A stretch of DNA of 11,513 nucleotides from JACPSX01 sp035288405 [NCBI: bacterium] (GCA_035288405.1 DATEAK010000058.1:1-11513); one strand, 5' to 3'. Shown: positions 1 to 7,281, counted from the first letter of the stretch. The notes: generated by a model not told the origin, from the sequence alone. A program made the numbers and translations.

Positions 1-761
1 ATTCCAAGCCCCGTGCAGGCCCCGCCGACAGCCGCATTGGAAGAGGTGACGAAGGGGTAGGTCCCGACATCCACATCAAGCATGGTACCCTGGGCGCCTT
101 CTACCAAAATCCGATCGCCGCGTCTCATGGCCTCCGAGAGAAGCAGACCCGTGTCCCCAATGAAGGGAGCCAGCCGGTCCCGGTACTCGCCGTATTCCCG
201 CAAAATCTCCTCAAGGCTCAACTCCGGCTGCTTATAAAGTTCTCTCAGGAGGAGGTTTTTTTCCCTCAGGTTGACTCGCACCTTTTCCTGGAGACGATCG
301 GGGACGAGAAGATCTCCCAGGCGTATTCCGATGCGAGCCGCCTTGTCCGTGTAAGCCGGACCGATTCCTCGCCCCGTTGTTCCTATTTTTTCGACTCCTA
401 GATGTTGCTCGCTGGCTTGGTCCAAAAGCCGGTGATACGGCATGATGAGGTGAGCCCCCGGGCTGATGATCAGACGGCCTGCGACCGAGATTCCTCGGGA
501 TTCCAGTTCTTCAATTTCCTTCAGGAGTGCCCGGGGATCAACGACGACACCGTGTCCGATCAGGCAGGACTTGCCGGCATGGACGATTCCCGAAGGGATC
601 GAATGCAGGACAAACTGCTCGCTGCCGGTCACCACCGTGTGCCCGGCATTCGGGCCACCCTGATAGCGAGCGACGCACTGAACCTGCTCGCTCAGGAAAT
701 CGATGATCTTCCCCTTCCCCTCATCTCCCCACTGGGCGCCTACCACAGCCACGACTGTCAT
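1..761 (-). CDS. purA: Adenylosuccinate synthetase (PurA), N-terminal 253 residues; 3' end outside window
   Basis: Cytoplasmic enzyme that joins IMP and L-aspartate using GTP to give adenylosuccinate, the first step from IMP to AMP. Reading from ATG at 761, the protein opens with VVGAQWGDEGKGK, the GTP-binding loop of the family. The catalytic aspartate is residue 13 and the catalytic histidine is residue 41 (in GPNAGHT), the positions usual for PurA. Later come TTGRGIGPAY and VEGAQGTMLDVDVGTYPFVT, also diagnostic. Family length is about 430 residues; the frame is open to the left edge, so the C-terminal 40 percent is lost only to the window boundary. The gene starts 28 nt after the hisZ stop, with a purine-rich GGGAGG somewhat far upstream, so it is the last visible member of the aminotransferase-serA-hisZ operon. 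Identification is certain; regulation is inferred from position. Confidence 0.97.
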   Translation of the reverse strand, partial: MTVVAVVGAQWGDEGKGKIIDFLSEQVQCVARYQGGPNAGHTVVTGSEQFVLHSIPSGIVHAGKSCLIGHGVVVDPRALLKEIEELESRGISVAGRLIISPGAHLIMPYHRLLDQASEQHLGVEKIGTTGRGIGPAYTDKAARIGIRLGDLLVPDRLQEKVRVNLREKNLLLRELYKQPELSLEEILREYGEYRDRLAPFIGDTGLLLSEAMRRGDRILVEGAQGTMLDVDVGTYPFVTSSNAAVGGACTGLG

Positions 762-789
762 CTCTGCAATCCGCCTCCCACCCCTCCGA

Positions 790-2085
790 TTACAACCGCC
801 GCATCCGCTCCTGTAGGAACTCGGCCAGCCGCGAGATTTCTACGGAACTCTCCACACCCCGGGCAACTTCCACCACTTTCGCCTGACCCTCCAAAACCCC
901 GTGCCCTCCCAGCACTACGGCCCATGGAATCTGGAACGTGCGCGCGTAGGCAACGGAACCTTCCAGCTCGCGGCGAATGATGTCCCGGGCCACACGCAGT
1001 CCGCAACTTCTCAAATTGCGGGCAACGCGAACCGCTTCCCCTTTCCGGGAACGAAACTCGATGAGAAGAACATCCGCCCCCGCCGGTAAAGCCAGATCCC
1101 CCTGACGTTCGAGGGCCAGGAGAACCCGCTCTACATCGATCGCAAAGCCGGTGGCCGGTGCCGGAGCGCCAAATTTTTCCAACAGGCGATCGTAGCGACC
1201 CCCTCCGCAAATCTCGTAACCCAGGTGCGGAGTAAACCCCTCGAAGACCATCCCCGTGTAGTAGTCAAACCCGCGAATCTCACACAGATCCACCGTAATG
1301 TGATCCGAGAACCCGTACGCATCAACGAACTTTAGAATCCGGGAAAGCTTTTCCAACGCAGCCCGGCAGCGTGGGGTTTCTACGAGAGGAAGTACCTTTT
1401 CGAGAACTTCTTCTCCTTTTCCCACAAGCCCGAGCAGATCCGGGAGCAGATGGGTCTGGCGAGTCGCTAATTTTTCCCGGCGGCTGATTTCCTCCAGAGC
1501 GGAACGGTCCCTGCGCTGAACCGCTTGCCGAATTTCCATCTCGACGGATGCCGGGACTCCAAGTTCCTCCAGAACACCGGAAAAAAAGCCGATATCGCTC
1601 ACCGACAAATGAAAATCATCGAGCCCTACGGCCATGAGCCCTTCCACAGCCATGGCGATCATCTCGGCATCGGCCTCGGGGGAGTCCAGTCCCATGAGCT
1701 CCACTCCGGCCTGAAAGAATTCCCGCGCCCGGCCGGCCTGTGGCTCCACATAGCGAAAGACGTTGCTCACGTAGCAAAGCCGCAGGGGACGGGGCCGTTC
1801 TTTCAGGAGCGTGGAGGCGAAACGGGCAATTTGCGGTGTGATATCGGGGCGCAAGACCAGAAGACTGCCGCTCTCCCGCTCAATCATGGTGAACGTCTTG
1901 TCGCGCAACTCGATGCCGAGACCGGGAGCGATGGCGTCGAAATACTCGAAGGTGGGAGTGACCACCTCCTGGAAGCCCCAGCGAGTGAAGACCCCCAGGA
2001 ACTGCTCCTCAACCCAGCGCTTCTTGGCTGCCACCTCCGGCAGCAACACTTTGACGCCCTTGGGAATTTCCTGCATCAAAGCCAT
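790..2085 (-). CDS. hisZ: ATP phosphoribosyltransferase regulatory subunit HisZ
   Basis: A catalytically inactive paralogue of histidyl-tRNA synthetase. In known systems it pairs with the short form of HisG to form the first enzyme of histidine biosynthesis and transmits histidine feedback. From ATG 2085 the protein has 431 residues. It shows LRPDITPQIAR (78-88; HisS normally has LRPE-x-T here), the class II motif 2 region FRYVEPQAGRAREFFQAG (110-127), EIRGFDYYTG (269-278) and GGGRYD (294-299). The C-terminal domain (about 335-431) is anticodon-domain-like. RPDITPQIAR and EIRGFDYYTG favour HisZ over HisS; HisS remains a less likely alternative. The longest frame begins with TTG at 2109, overlapping the serA stop by 4 nt, but no Shine-Dalgarno precedes it. 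ATG 2085 has AGGGA six bases upstream and is chosen. No hisG is in the window. Confidence 0.9.
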   Translation of the reverse strand: MALMQEIPKGVKVLLPEVAAKKRWVEEQFLGVFTRWGFQEVVTPTFEYFDAIAPGLGIELRDKTFTMIERESGSLLVLRPDITPQIARFASTLLKERPRPLRLCYVSNVFRYVEPQAGRAREFFQAGVELMGLDSPEADAEMIAMAVEGLMAVGLDDFHLSVSDIGFFSGVLEELGVPASVEMEIRQAVQRRDRSALEEISRREKLATRQTHLLPDLLGLVGKGEEVLEKVLPLVETPRCRAALEKLSRILKFVDAYGFSDHITVDLCEIRGFDYYTGMVFEGFTPHLGYEICGGGRYDRLLEKFGAPAPATGFAIDVERVLLALERQGDLALPAGADVLLIEFRSRKGEAVRVARNLRSCGLRVARDIIRRELEGSVAYARTFQIPWAVVLGGHGVLEGQAKVVEVARGVESSVEISRLAEFLQERMRRL

Positions 2086-2091
2086 GGCTGA

Positions 2092-2096
2092 TCCCT
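2092..2096 (-). promoter_or_regulatory. Ribosome binding site deciding the hisZ start
   Basis: AGGGA on the minus strand, six bases before ATG 2085. It sits between the serA stop codon (2106-2108) and this ATG, and supports starting hisZ at 2085 rather than at the TTG at 2109 that overlaps the serA stop. The TTG is preceded only by the coding end of serA, with no purine-rich stretch. Confidence 0.6.
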
Positions 2097-2105
2097 GCCG
2101 GAAGC

Positions 2106-3686
2106 TCAAAGCTTAACGAGCTTGGCGAACAGGATGTTGGGAAGAGCCTGAATCTCCGCCAAGACGTTGGGCGGAATTTCCGAGTCGACATTGACGAAAG
2201 AGACGGCCTTGTCGTTGGGGGCCTTACGCCCGAGCTGCATGCCGGCGATATTGATCTGATTGGAACCCAGGATGGTGCCGATTTTTCCGATCACTCCGGG
2301 GGTGTCGATGTTGCCGAAGACCAGAATGTAGCCCGCCGGTGTGGCCTCGATCTGGTAGCCGTCAATCATGACGATGCGCGGGTCGTGGCGGCCAAAGACA
2401 GTGCCTGCGGCCCGGCGTTCCTCACGATCGGTTTTCAGCGTGAGATCGACCAAGCTGGTGTAGTACTCGGTCTCGCTGCTGGTCGTTTCGTAAACCTTTA
2501 TCCCCCGCTCGTGAGCCACAACAGGCGCGTTGACCTCGTTGACGGTCTCTCCTAAAAACGGTCTCAGGACTCCCTTGAGAAGCGCCACGGTCAGAGGTTT
2601 TATCCCCATGTGGGCCACCTCGCCGCTGTAGCGCACGTGGATTTCCTGAATTCCCCGCTCCACGAGCTGTGAGGTCAGGCTTCCCATTTGCTCGCACAAC
2701 TGCAGGTACGGGCGCAGTTTTCGCAACAGTTCCCCGCCCACCGAGGGCACGTTCACCGCGTTTTGAATCTCGGAGTGCTTCAGGTAGGCGATAATCTGCT
2801 GGGCAATCTCCACCCCCACCTGTTCCTGTGCTTCGTCCGTCGAGGCTCCCAGATGCGGGGTGCAGACGACCTCTTCCAAGCTCAGGAGAGGGTTATCCCC
2901 GGGTGGCTCCTTCTCGAAAACGTCCAGAGCCGCTCCGGCCACTTTGCCGCTCTTGATGGCATCGTAGAGGGCTTTCTCGTCCACGATCCCTCCCCGGGCA
3001 CAGTTAATGATCCGAACTCCGTTCTTCGTGCGGGTGAACGCCTCGGCTCCGAGAAGACCGCGGGTTTCCGGGGTCAGGGGAACATGAACGCTAATGAAAT
3101 CGGAGCGGCGCAGAATTTCATTAAAATCAACAAACTCGACCCCGATCCTCTCCGCCACCTCGGGGGAAATGTGGGGATCGAAAGCAATCACATTCATACC
3201 CAGCCCCTTGGCGCGGTCGGCCACGACGCTGCCGATGCGGCCCAGTCCCACCACTCCCAGTGTCTTTTTGTAGACCTCAACTCCCACAAAGCGCTTACGG
3301 TCCCACTTCTTGGCTTGCAGGCTTGCGTAAGCTTGCGGGATCTTGCGGGCCAGTGCCAGGAGCAGGCTGATGGCATGCTCGGCGGTGGTGATCGTGTTAC
3401 CGCCGGGCGTATTCATGACGATGATCCCGCGCTTGCTGGCCGCCGGAACATCTACATTATCGACTCCAATCCCGGCACGTCCCACCACTCGCAGACTGCG
3501 AGCCGCGTCAATGACCGGAGCTGTGACCTTGGTCTCACTGCGCACCACCAGAGCCTCGTATTCCGGAATCACTTGCAGCAACTCCTGAGGGGAAAGGCCG
3601 ATTTTCACATCCACCTCGATCCCCTCCTCCTGGCGCAGGAGGTCAATCCCTTTGGAAGAAATCGGATCGGAAACCAGGACTTTCAT
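2106..3686 (-). CDS. serA: D-3-phosphoglycerate dehydrogenase, long form with ACT domain
   Basis: Oxidises 3-phosphoglycerate to 3-phosphohydroxypyruvate with NAD, the committed step of serine synthesis in the cytoplasm. The 526 residues match the long form of the family. The substrate-binding domain surrounds a Rossmann NAD domain with GLGRIG (147-152). The catalytic set of the D-2-hydroxyacid dehydrogenases is intact: Arg231 in NCARGGIVDE, Glu260 in LDVFEKEP and His278 in TPHLGAST. Residues about 315-450 form the intervening allosteric domain. The last 74 residues are an ACT domain (ILVFGNIDTPGVIGKIGTIL), which suggests feedback control by serine or another amino acid. ATG 3686 has GAGGG nine bases upstream and lies 12 nt after the stop of the aminotransferase gene. 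The next gene, hisZ, begins about 20 nt downstream, so the genes are probably co-transcribed. Identification is secure; the effector is inferred. Confidence 0.97.
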   Translation of the reverse strand: MKVLVSDPISSKGIDLLRQEEGIEVDVKIGLSPQELLQVIPEYEALVVRSETKVTAPVIDAARSLRVVGRAGIGVDNVDVPAASKRGIIVMNTPGGNTITTAEHAISLLLALARKIPQAYASLQAKKWDRKRFVGVEVYKKTLGVVGLGRIGSVVADRAKGLGMNVIAFDPHISPEVAERIGVEFVDFNEILRRSDFISVHVPLTPETRGLLGAEAFTRTKNGVRIINCARGGIVDEKALYDAIKSGKVAGAALDVFEKEPPGDNPLLSLEEVVCTPHLGASTDEAQEQVGVEIAQQIIAYLKHSEIQNAVNVPSVGGELLRKLRPYLQLCEQMGSLTSQLVERGIQEIHVRYSGEVAHMGIKPLTVALLKGVLRPFLGETVNEVNAPVVAHERGIKVYETTSSETEYYTSLVDLTLKTDREERRAAGTVFGRHDPRIVMIDGYQIEATPAGYILVFGNIDTPGVIGKIGTILGSNQINIAGMQLGRKAPNDKAVSFVNVDSEIPPNVLAEIQALPNILFAKLVKL

Positions 3687-3698
3687 GAATGCTGACCC

Positions 3699-4838
3699 TC
3701 ATTCCAACAGCAAGGCTTCGGCGGCTGCTACGCCGGCCCCTTGCTTCACCTTGTGGCCCATCTGGACCAAGACCATCTCCAGTACCGAGATCAGGGCCAG
3801 GATGTCAAAAGAATCCACAAACCCCATATGTGCAACCCGGAAAATCTTCCCCTTCAAGGATCCCTGCCCCTCAGCTACAGTGATCCCGTAGCGGTCACTG
3901 AGGATTCGGATCAGTTCCTCGCTATCCAGTCCTTCCGGCATGGAAATTGACGTGACTCCCGTACTGGGCAGCTCCTTGGCGAAGGGCTCCAGGCCCATGG
4001 CGGTCACGGCCCGGCGGGTGGCCTCGGCCAGTCGCGCGTGCCGGGCAAACATGGCCTCCAACCCCTCTTGCCGGATTTGCCTGAGGCTGACCGCTAGACC
4101 CACGACGAGGGAAACCGCAGGAGTATAAGAGCTGGTGTTTTTCTGGGCGTTCTTCAGTTCCTTGCGAAAATCGAAATAGTACTTGGGAAGCGTGGAGCGC
4201 TCCGTAAGCCTCCAGGCTTTCGGGCTCAAAGCGGCAAAGGCCAACCCCGGCGGCAGCATGAGGGCTTTTTGAGAAGCGCTCACGACCACATCCAGTCCGT
4301 AGCGATCCATGGGGATGTCAAACGTTCCCAGGGCGCTCACCGCATCGACGATCAAAGCTGTTTCCGAGAGCGGGCGAACCATCTCCCCCAGGGCCTTGAG
4401 ATCAGAGCTCACGCCCGTCGAGGTTTCCGTGGCCTGCACCAGGACGCCGCGGATCTCTGGATCTTCTCTCAAGATGGCGGATACGTCCTGAGGCTTGGGG
4501 GCAAAGCCCCACTGGACATCAAGGATGCGGGCCTTGAGCCCGTACGCCTTGGCCAGTTCTTCCCAACGCTCACCGAATTTTCCTCCCCGCGCCACCAGGA
4601 CTTTGTCTCCTGGTGAAAACAAGTTGCTGATAGTACCTTCCATGGCCCCCGTTCCTGAAGCCGCGAAAATGAGGACCTCTTGATCCGTTTGAAAGAGGTA
4701 TTTCAGGTCCTGGCGGATCTGAGAAAAAAGGTCGCTATACTCCCGGGTACGATGATGAATGATGGGCTTGGCCATTTCCGAAAGCACGGAAGGGGGAATC
4801 GGAGTCGGCCCTGGCGTAAAGAGGTAATGTTTTTCCAT
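3699..4838 (-). CDS. Class V PLP aminotransferase (alanine/serine-glyoxylate transaminase family)
   Basis: A fold-type I PLP enzyme that moves an amino group between small amino acids and 2-oxo acids. The 379 residues carry the family's N-terminal TPGPTPIP (8-15), SGTGAME (61-67, phosphate-binding turn), TETSTGV (137-143), Asp165 in IVDAVSALG (pyridine nitrogen contact), and the Schiff-base lysine 191 in SASQKALMLPPG. RVAHMG (334-339) is the C-terminal substrate-carboxylate region. Length fits alanine-glyoxylate aminotransferases. The gene is immediately upstream of serA (12-nt gap), so its in vivo substrate may be phosphohydroxypyruvate (in place of SerC), or it may make or use serine or glycine through glyoxylate or hydroxypyruvate. 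The sequence alone does not decide this. ATG 4838 has AAGGG seven bases upstream and is the first gene after a sigma70-like promoter at 4941-4970. Confidence 0.9.
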   Translation of the reverse strand: MEKHYLFTPGPTPIPPSVLSEMAKPIIHHRTREYSDLFSQIRQDLKYLFQTDQEVLIFAASGTGAMEGTISNLFSPGDKVLVARGGKFGERWEELAKAYGLKARILDVQWGFAPKPQDVSAILREDPEIRGVLVQATETSTGVSSDLKALGEMVRPLSETALIVDAVSALGTFDIPMDRYGLDVVVSASQKALMLPPGLAFAALSPKAWRLTERSTLPKYYFDFRKELKNAQKNTSSYTPAVSLVVGLAVSLRQIRQEGLEAMFARHARLAEATRRAVTAMGLEPFAKELPSTGVTSISMPEGLDSEELIRILSDRYGITVAEGQGSLKGKIFRVAHMGFVDSFDILALISVLEMVLVQMGHKVKQGAGVAAAEALLLE

Positions 4839-4940
4839 GGTACGTCCCTTCTACTTCCCCTCAGATGAAAGACCGGACCTCGAGAGAATCCTACAAAGCT
4901 CTTGGAAATTTGGAGTTCTCTGGCTCCGGACCAGCGAGTA

Positions 4941-4970
4941 AAGATAACAGATGAGGCGCAATCCTGTCAA
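4941..4970 (-). promoter_or_regulatory. Predicted sigma70-type promoter of the aminotransferase-serA-hisZ-purA operon
   Basis: On the minus strand a perfect -35 box TTGACA (4970-4965) is followed, after 18 bases, by TATCTT (4946-4941), which matches four of six -10 positions. Transcription would start near 4934, giving a leader of about 95 nt before the ATG at 4838. The leader shows no riboswitch, T-box or attenuator that I recognise. This is the only good promoter candidate seen upstream of the four-gene operon. Prediction from consensus only. Confidence 0.5.
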
Positions 4971-5006
4971 CGGCAAAGGCATCCGGCATTCCTGCGTCTT
5001 TTGCCG
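4971..5006. repeat. 7-bp inverted repeat between the divergent promoters (possible operator)
   Basis: CGGCAAA at 4971-4977 and TTTGCCG at 5000-5006 are perfect inverted copies separated by 22 bp. The left arm touches the -35 box of the leftward operon promoter, and the pair lies between the two divergent promoters. A second partly overlapping pair, CCGGCA (4983-4988) and TGCCGG (5002-5007), is also present. Such placement suits a dimeric regulator, but the match to any known operator is not recognised. Confidence 0.25.
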
Positions 5007-5037
5007 GGGAATGATCCATGGCGGGCCCCATTTTTCA

Positions 5038-5067
5038 TTGACTCATTTCCGAAATCTAACTTATAGT
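5038..5067 (+). promoter_or_regulatory. Predicted sigma70-type promoter of the FadL-family gene
   Basis: TTGACT (5038-5043) is separated by 18 bases from TATAGT (5062-5067); read one base earlier, TTATAG gives a 17-base spacer. Each box matches five of six consensus positions, making it one of the best promoters in the window. The start would be near 5074, with a 5' leader of about 50 nt before ATG 5127. Confidence 0.6.
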
Positions 5068-5126
5068 GTCGGTGTTTACCAATCCCCGTGATTTACCAAA
5101 CCCATTTTACCAGGAGGACCCTCGCG

Positions 5127-6461
5127 ATGAACTTCGGTCCCCGCCTGCTCCTGCTGTTGCTCCTCCTTGGCGTCGCGGTCCCAGCCGTCACATTTGCTTC
5201 CGGCTTTCGACTTCCCGAACAGGATGCCAAGGCCTTGGGGATGTCTGCCGCCGTCGTAGCCCAAGCCGACAACCCTTCGGCAATTTACTACAACCCGGCC
5301 GGCCTCACGCAACTCAAAGGGAACTGGGTTTCCGGCGGAGGCACACTCATCCTGGCCCCGGGGGCGGCCTTTGAAGGCCGCACCAAGGTCTCCAACGGCC
5401 TGGGTTTGGGCATACAGGGAACCAAAGGGGAAGACCAGGTTTTTTTTACCCCTGATCTCTTCTTTGTTTCGAGCCTGGGCAGCGAACGCTTGCGCGTGGG
5501 CTTCGGAGTTTACTCCCCCTTCGGCCTGGGGCGTCGCTACGAGGAAAACCGGATTTTCCGGGACCAGTTAAACAACATCGAACTGAAAACTGTGAACTTC
5601 AACCCCACGATTGCCTACAAGATCAGCGACACGATCAGTGTGGGCGCAGGCCTTGACATCTTTCATACCCAGATTATTTACGATTTCACCGGCTTTAGCG
5701 CCACGAGCGGGACAGATCTCTACACGGCCAACGCCAAGGCCGAGGGGAACGGCCTGGCCTACAACGTCGGGGTGCTCATTACCCCTCACCCGCAGTGGAA
5801 GATCGGGCTGAATTACCGGAGCATTTCCCCCATCAAACTCAAGGGAAACGTAAACATCCAGACGAATTCGGCAGTGATTGCCTCCGACATTGCCAGAGAC
5901 TTCAATCAACCTTCGGGAACTTCCGCACGGGACACGGCGCACAGTAACTTGACTCTGCCCGACACCTTCGCGCTGGGAGTGTCCTTCCGGCCCACGGAGA
6001 GGCTCACCCTCGAGGTAGACGCGGATTGGACGGGTTGGTCAACCTACGACGAGTTTCCCTTCAACACAAGCACTTCCGTGACGAGGGGCGTTGGCGGCCC
6101 ACAGATTTACGGGCCCACAGCCCTCACCAAGGACAAGGACTGGCGAAATACCTGGGCCCTACGGGTAGGCGGGCAGTATAAGACCAGTGAGCGGATCTCA
6201 CTGCGGGCGGGCTATATCTATGACAGCAACCCCATTCCGCAAGACACTTACAGCGCCGATCTCCCGGATGCGGACCGCCAGGTAGGCAGTGTGGGAATCG
6301 GCTACACAGGCTCCGGGTTCAACGTCGACTTTGCTTACGCGGCTGTTTTTTACCGCCCCCGAACGGTGACGCGATACGACAGCGCCGGAAACCTGGTGAT
6401 GGACGGCACCTTCAAGAGCATGAACCATCTCTTGGGACTCACCCTGGCCTATCCGTTTTAG
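5127..6461 (+). CDS. OMPP1/FadL/TodX family outer-membrane transport protein
   Basis: A 444-residue outer-membrane beta-barrel of the family that moves long-chain fatty acids or other hydrophobic compounds (such as aromatic hydrocarbons) inward. The signal peptide contains eight consecutive leucines (7-14) and ends at about TFA|SGF (after residue 24). The mature N terminus, SGFRLPEQDAKALG, is followed by NPSAIYYNPAG, which holds the family's NPA motif (56-58) in the hatch segment. The rest alternates short amphipathic strands with polar loops, and the chain ends in Phe (LTLAYPF), the usual last residue of assembled barrels. AGGAGG at 5112-5117, nine bases before ATG 5127, decides the start; a frame extension to GTG 5088 would put charged residues ahead of the signal peptide and is rejected. 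Likely transcribed from the promoter at 5038-5067. Substrate is unknown. Confidence 0.92.
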   Translation: MNFGPRLLLLLLLLGVAVPAVTFASGFRLPEQDAKALGMSAAVVAQADNPSAIYYNPAGLTQLKGNWVSGGGTLILAPGAAFEGRTKVSNGLGLGIQGTKGEDQVFFTPDLFFVSSLGSERLRVGFGVYSPFGLGRRYEENRIFRDQLNNIELKTVNFNPTIAYKISDTISVGAGLDIFHTQIIYDFTGFSATSGTDLYTANAKAEGNGLAYNVGVLITPHPQWKIGLNYRSISPIKLKGNVNIQTNSAVIASDIARDFNQPSGTSARDTAHSNLTLPDTFALGVSFRPTERLTLEVDADWTGWSTYDEFPFNTSTSVTRGVGGPQIYGPTALTKDKDWRNTWALRVGGQYKTSERISLRAGYIYDSNPIPQDTYSADLPDADRQVGSVGIGYTGSGFNVDFAYAAVFYRPRTVTRYDSAGNLVMDGTFKSMNHLLGLTLAYPF

Positions 6462-6474
6462 CTGCAACCCGGAT

Positions 6475-6498
6475 GGGCCCGGCGGAGCCCCCTCTTTT
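6475..6498 (+). terminator. Weak terminator-like hairpin after the FadL-family gene
   Basis: GGGC (6475-6478) pairs with GCCC (6487-6490), with two more possible inner pairs (CC with GG) beside a bulged A, and CTCTTTT follows at 6492-6498. It begins 14 nt after the stop codon. The stem is short and the T-run is interrupted, so termination may be partial. Confidence 0.35.
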
Positions 6499-6574
6499 CC
6501 GCAAGACCCTCCATCGAAGTTGTTCTCTGAAGGAGTGCTTTGCACGGCTCCCCCGCGTCTTCCAGTGCCATCCC

Positions 6575-6618
6575 TTGCCTAGAAAACCTCCACGAGCTAA
6601 TTTAAAAGAGGGTGGAGG
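6575..6618 (+). promoter_or_regulatory. Possible weak promoter and 7-bp inverted repeat upstream of the lipoprotein gene
   Basis: The 243-nt gap between the FadL-family gene and the lipoprotein gene contains TTGCCT (6575-6580), a 17-base spacer, and TAATTT (6598-6603), a weak consensus match. A perfect inverted repeat CCTCCAC (6587-6593) and GTGGAGG (6612-6618) straddles the -10 candidate. Nothing else was recognised in this gap apart from the hairpin just after the FadL-family gene. Confidence 0.25.
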
Positions 6619-6704
6619 GAACTCTTTTCGGGAGCCGGGAGTTTCCAAAGTAGAGCGAAAGATGCAACGTGAAGACGCGGAAGCCAGCTCGAGGAGGAAA
6701 ACAA

Positions 6705-7211
6705 ATGAATTGGAAGAGATGGCTTGCTCCAGCCTTCGTCGGTCTTCTGACTGCCTGTGCCCCGATTCCTTACCAGTCCCCGGACTATCCGTCCTTCGCG
6801 CACAAGGAGGGCGGCTTTGATTTGAACTTTTACTGGAGCTATGAGCAGCCCACCCCGGACGCGACGCTGGTGAAGGGTTACGTGCGCAACGTCTGGATCG
6901 AACCGGCTTACAATTTCAAGCTGGAGGTGGCAAGCCTGGACGCCGGCGGAAAAGTCCTCGGGAAGAAGTATTTTTACGCCTTCCCCCAAGTCCTCGGCAC
7001 GGTGTCGGGGGGCGGAGTTTACGACGATGCGATTCCCTTCCAGGTTCAGCTCAGGCACACGGGCAACGAGAAGGCCTATCGCTTCTGCTACCAGTACGAA
7101 TCTCCCACCTACGGCTCGGATGATAATCGGACAAGCCGGATCTTCGGACGACCCGGCATCGAGCCGGCAGGAATGCGGTCCTGGTGCTTCACCGATAAGA
7201 CTCCGCAATGA
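6705..7211 (+). CDS. Small periplasm-facing lipoprotein of unknown function
   Basis: A 168-residue lipoprotein. The N terminus has two positive charges, a hydrophobic stretch and the lipobox LTAC, with the acylated cysteine at residue 18. After a proline-rich linker (19-30), residues about 57-98 (KGYVRNVWIEPAYNFKLEVASLDAGGKVLG) have the pattern of a small beta-sandwich of the FxLYD type, in which a G-x-V-x-N strand leads to a strand ending in D-x-x-G-K. This is a pattern resemblance, not a confirmed assignment. Two further cysteines, 128 and 161, could form a disulfide in the periplasm. GAGGAGG at 6691-6697 lies seven bases before ATG 6705 and decides the start; the upstream in-frame GTG 6669 would spoil the signal peptide. 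It follows the FadL-family gene on the same strand, but a hairpin and 243 nt separate them. Sorting residue 2 (Pro20) is not Asp, so outer-membrane placement is likely by the E. coli rule. Confidence 0.8.
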   Translation: MNWKRWLAPAFVGLLTACAPIPYQSPDYPSFAHKEGGFDLNFYWSYEQPTPDATLVKGYVRNVWIEPAYNFKLEVASLDAGGKVLGKKYFYAFPQVLGTVSGGGVYDDAIPFQVQLRHTGNEKAYRFCYQYESPTYGSDDNRTSRIFGRPGIEPAGMRSWCFTDKTPQ

Positions 7212-7281
7212 TGGTACCGTGCCCCGAACTTGAGCAACCCAATCCCTACGGAAAATCCAACACACGCCCTGCCGGGCGCAC

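Noticed and set aside
402-980. 192-codon plus-strand frame over purA and the end of hisZ
   Set aside because: It crosses two real genes in antisense, and its C-terminal half is proline- and arginine-rich, as expected of noncoding GC-rich sequence.
1525-2091. 188-codon open frame on the plus strand opposite hisZ
   Set aside because: Antisense shadow of hisZ; rich in His, Gly and Leu without domain pattern.
2688-3695. 335-codon open frame on the plus strand opposite serA
   Set aside because: It is fully antisense to an intact serA with all catalytic motifs, shows no family pattern, and long antisense frames are common in GC-rich coding DNA.
4839-4934. Riboswitch, T-box or attenuator in the leader of the aminotransferase-serA operon
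   Set aside because: Only a short CTGG/CCAG stem and no leader peptide rich in serine or histidine codons were seen; no known motif matched.
7265-7278. Five-base-pair hairpin CGCCC/GGGCG after the lipoprotein gene as its terminator
   Set aside because: On the plus strand it is followed by A-rich sequence rather than a T-run, and the stem is short.
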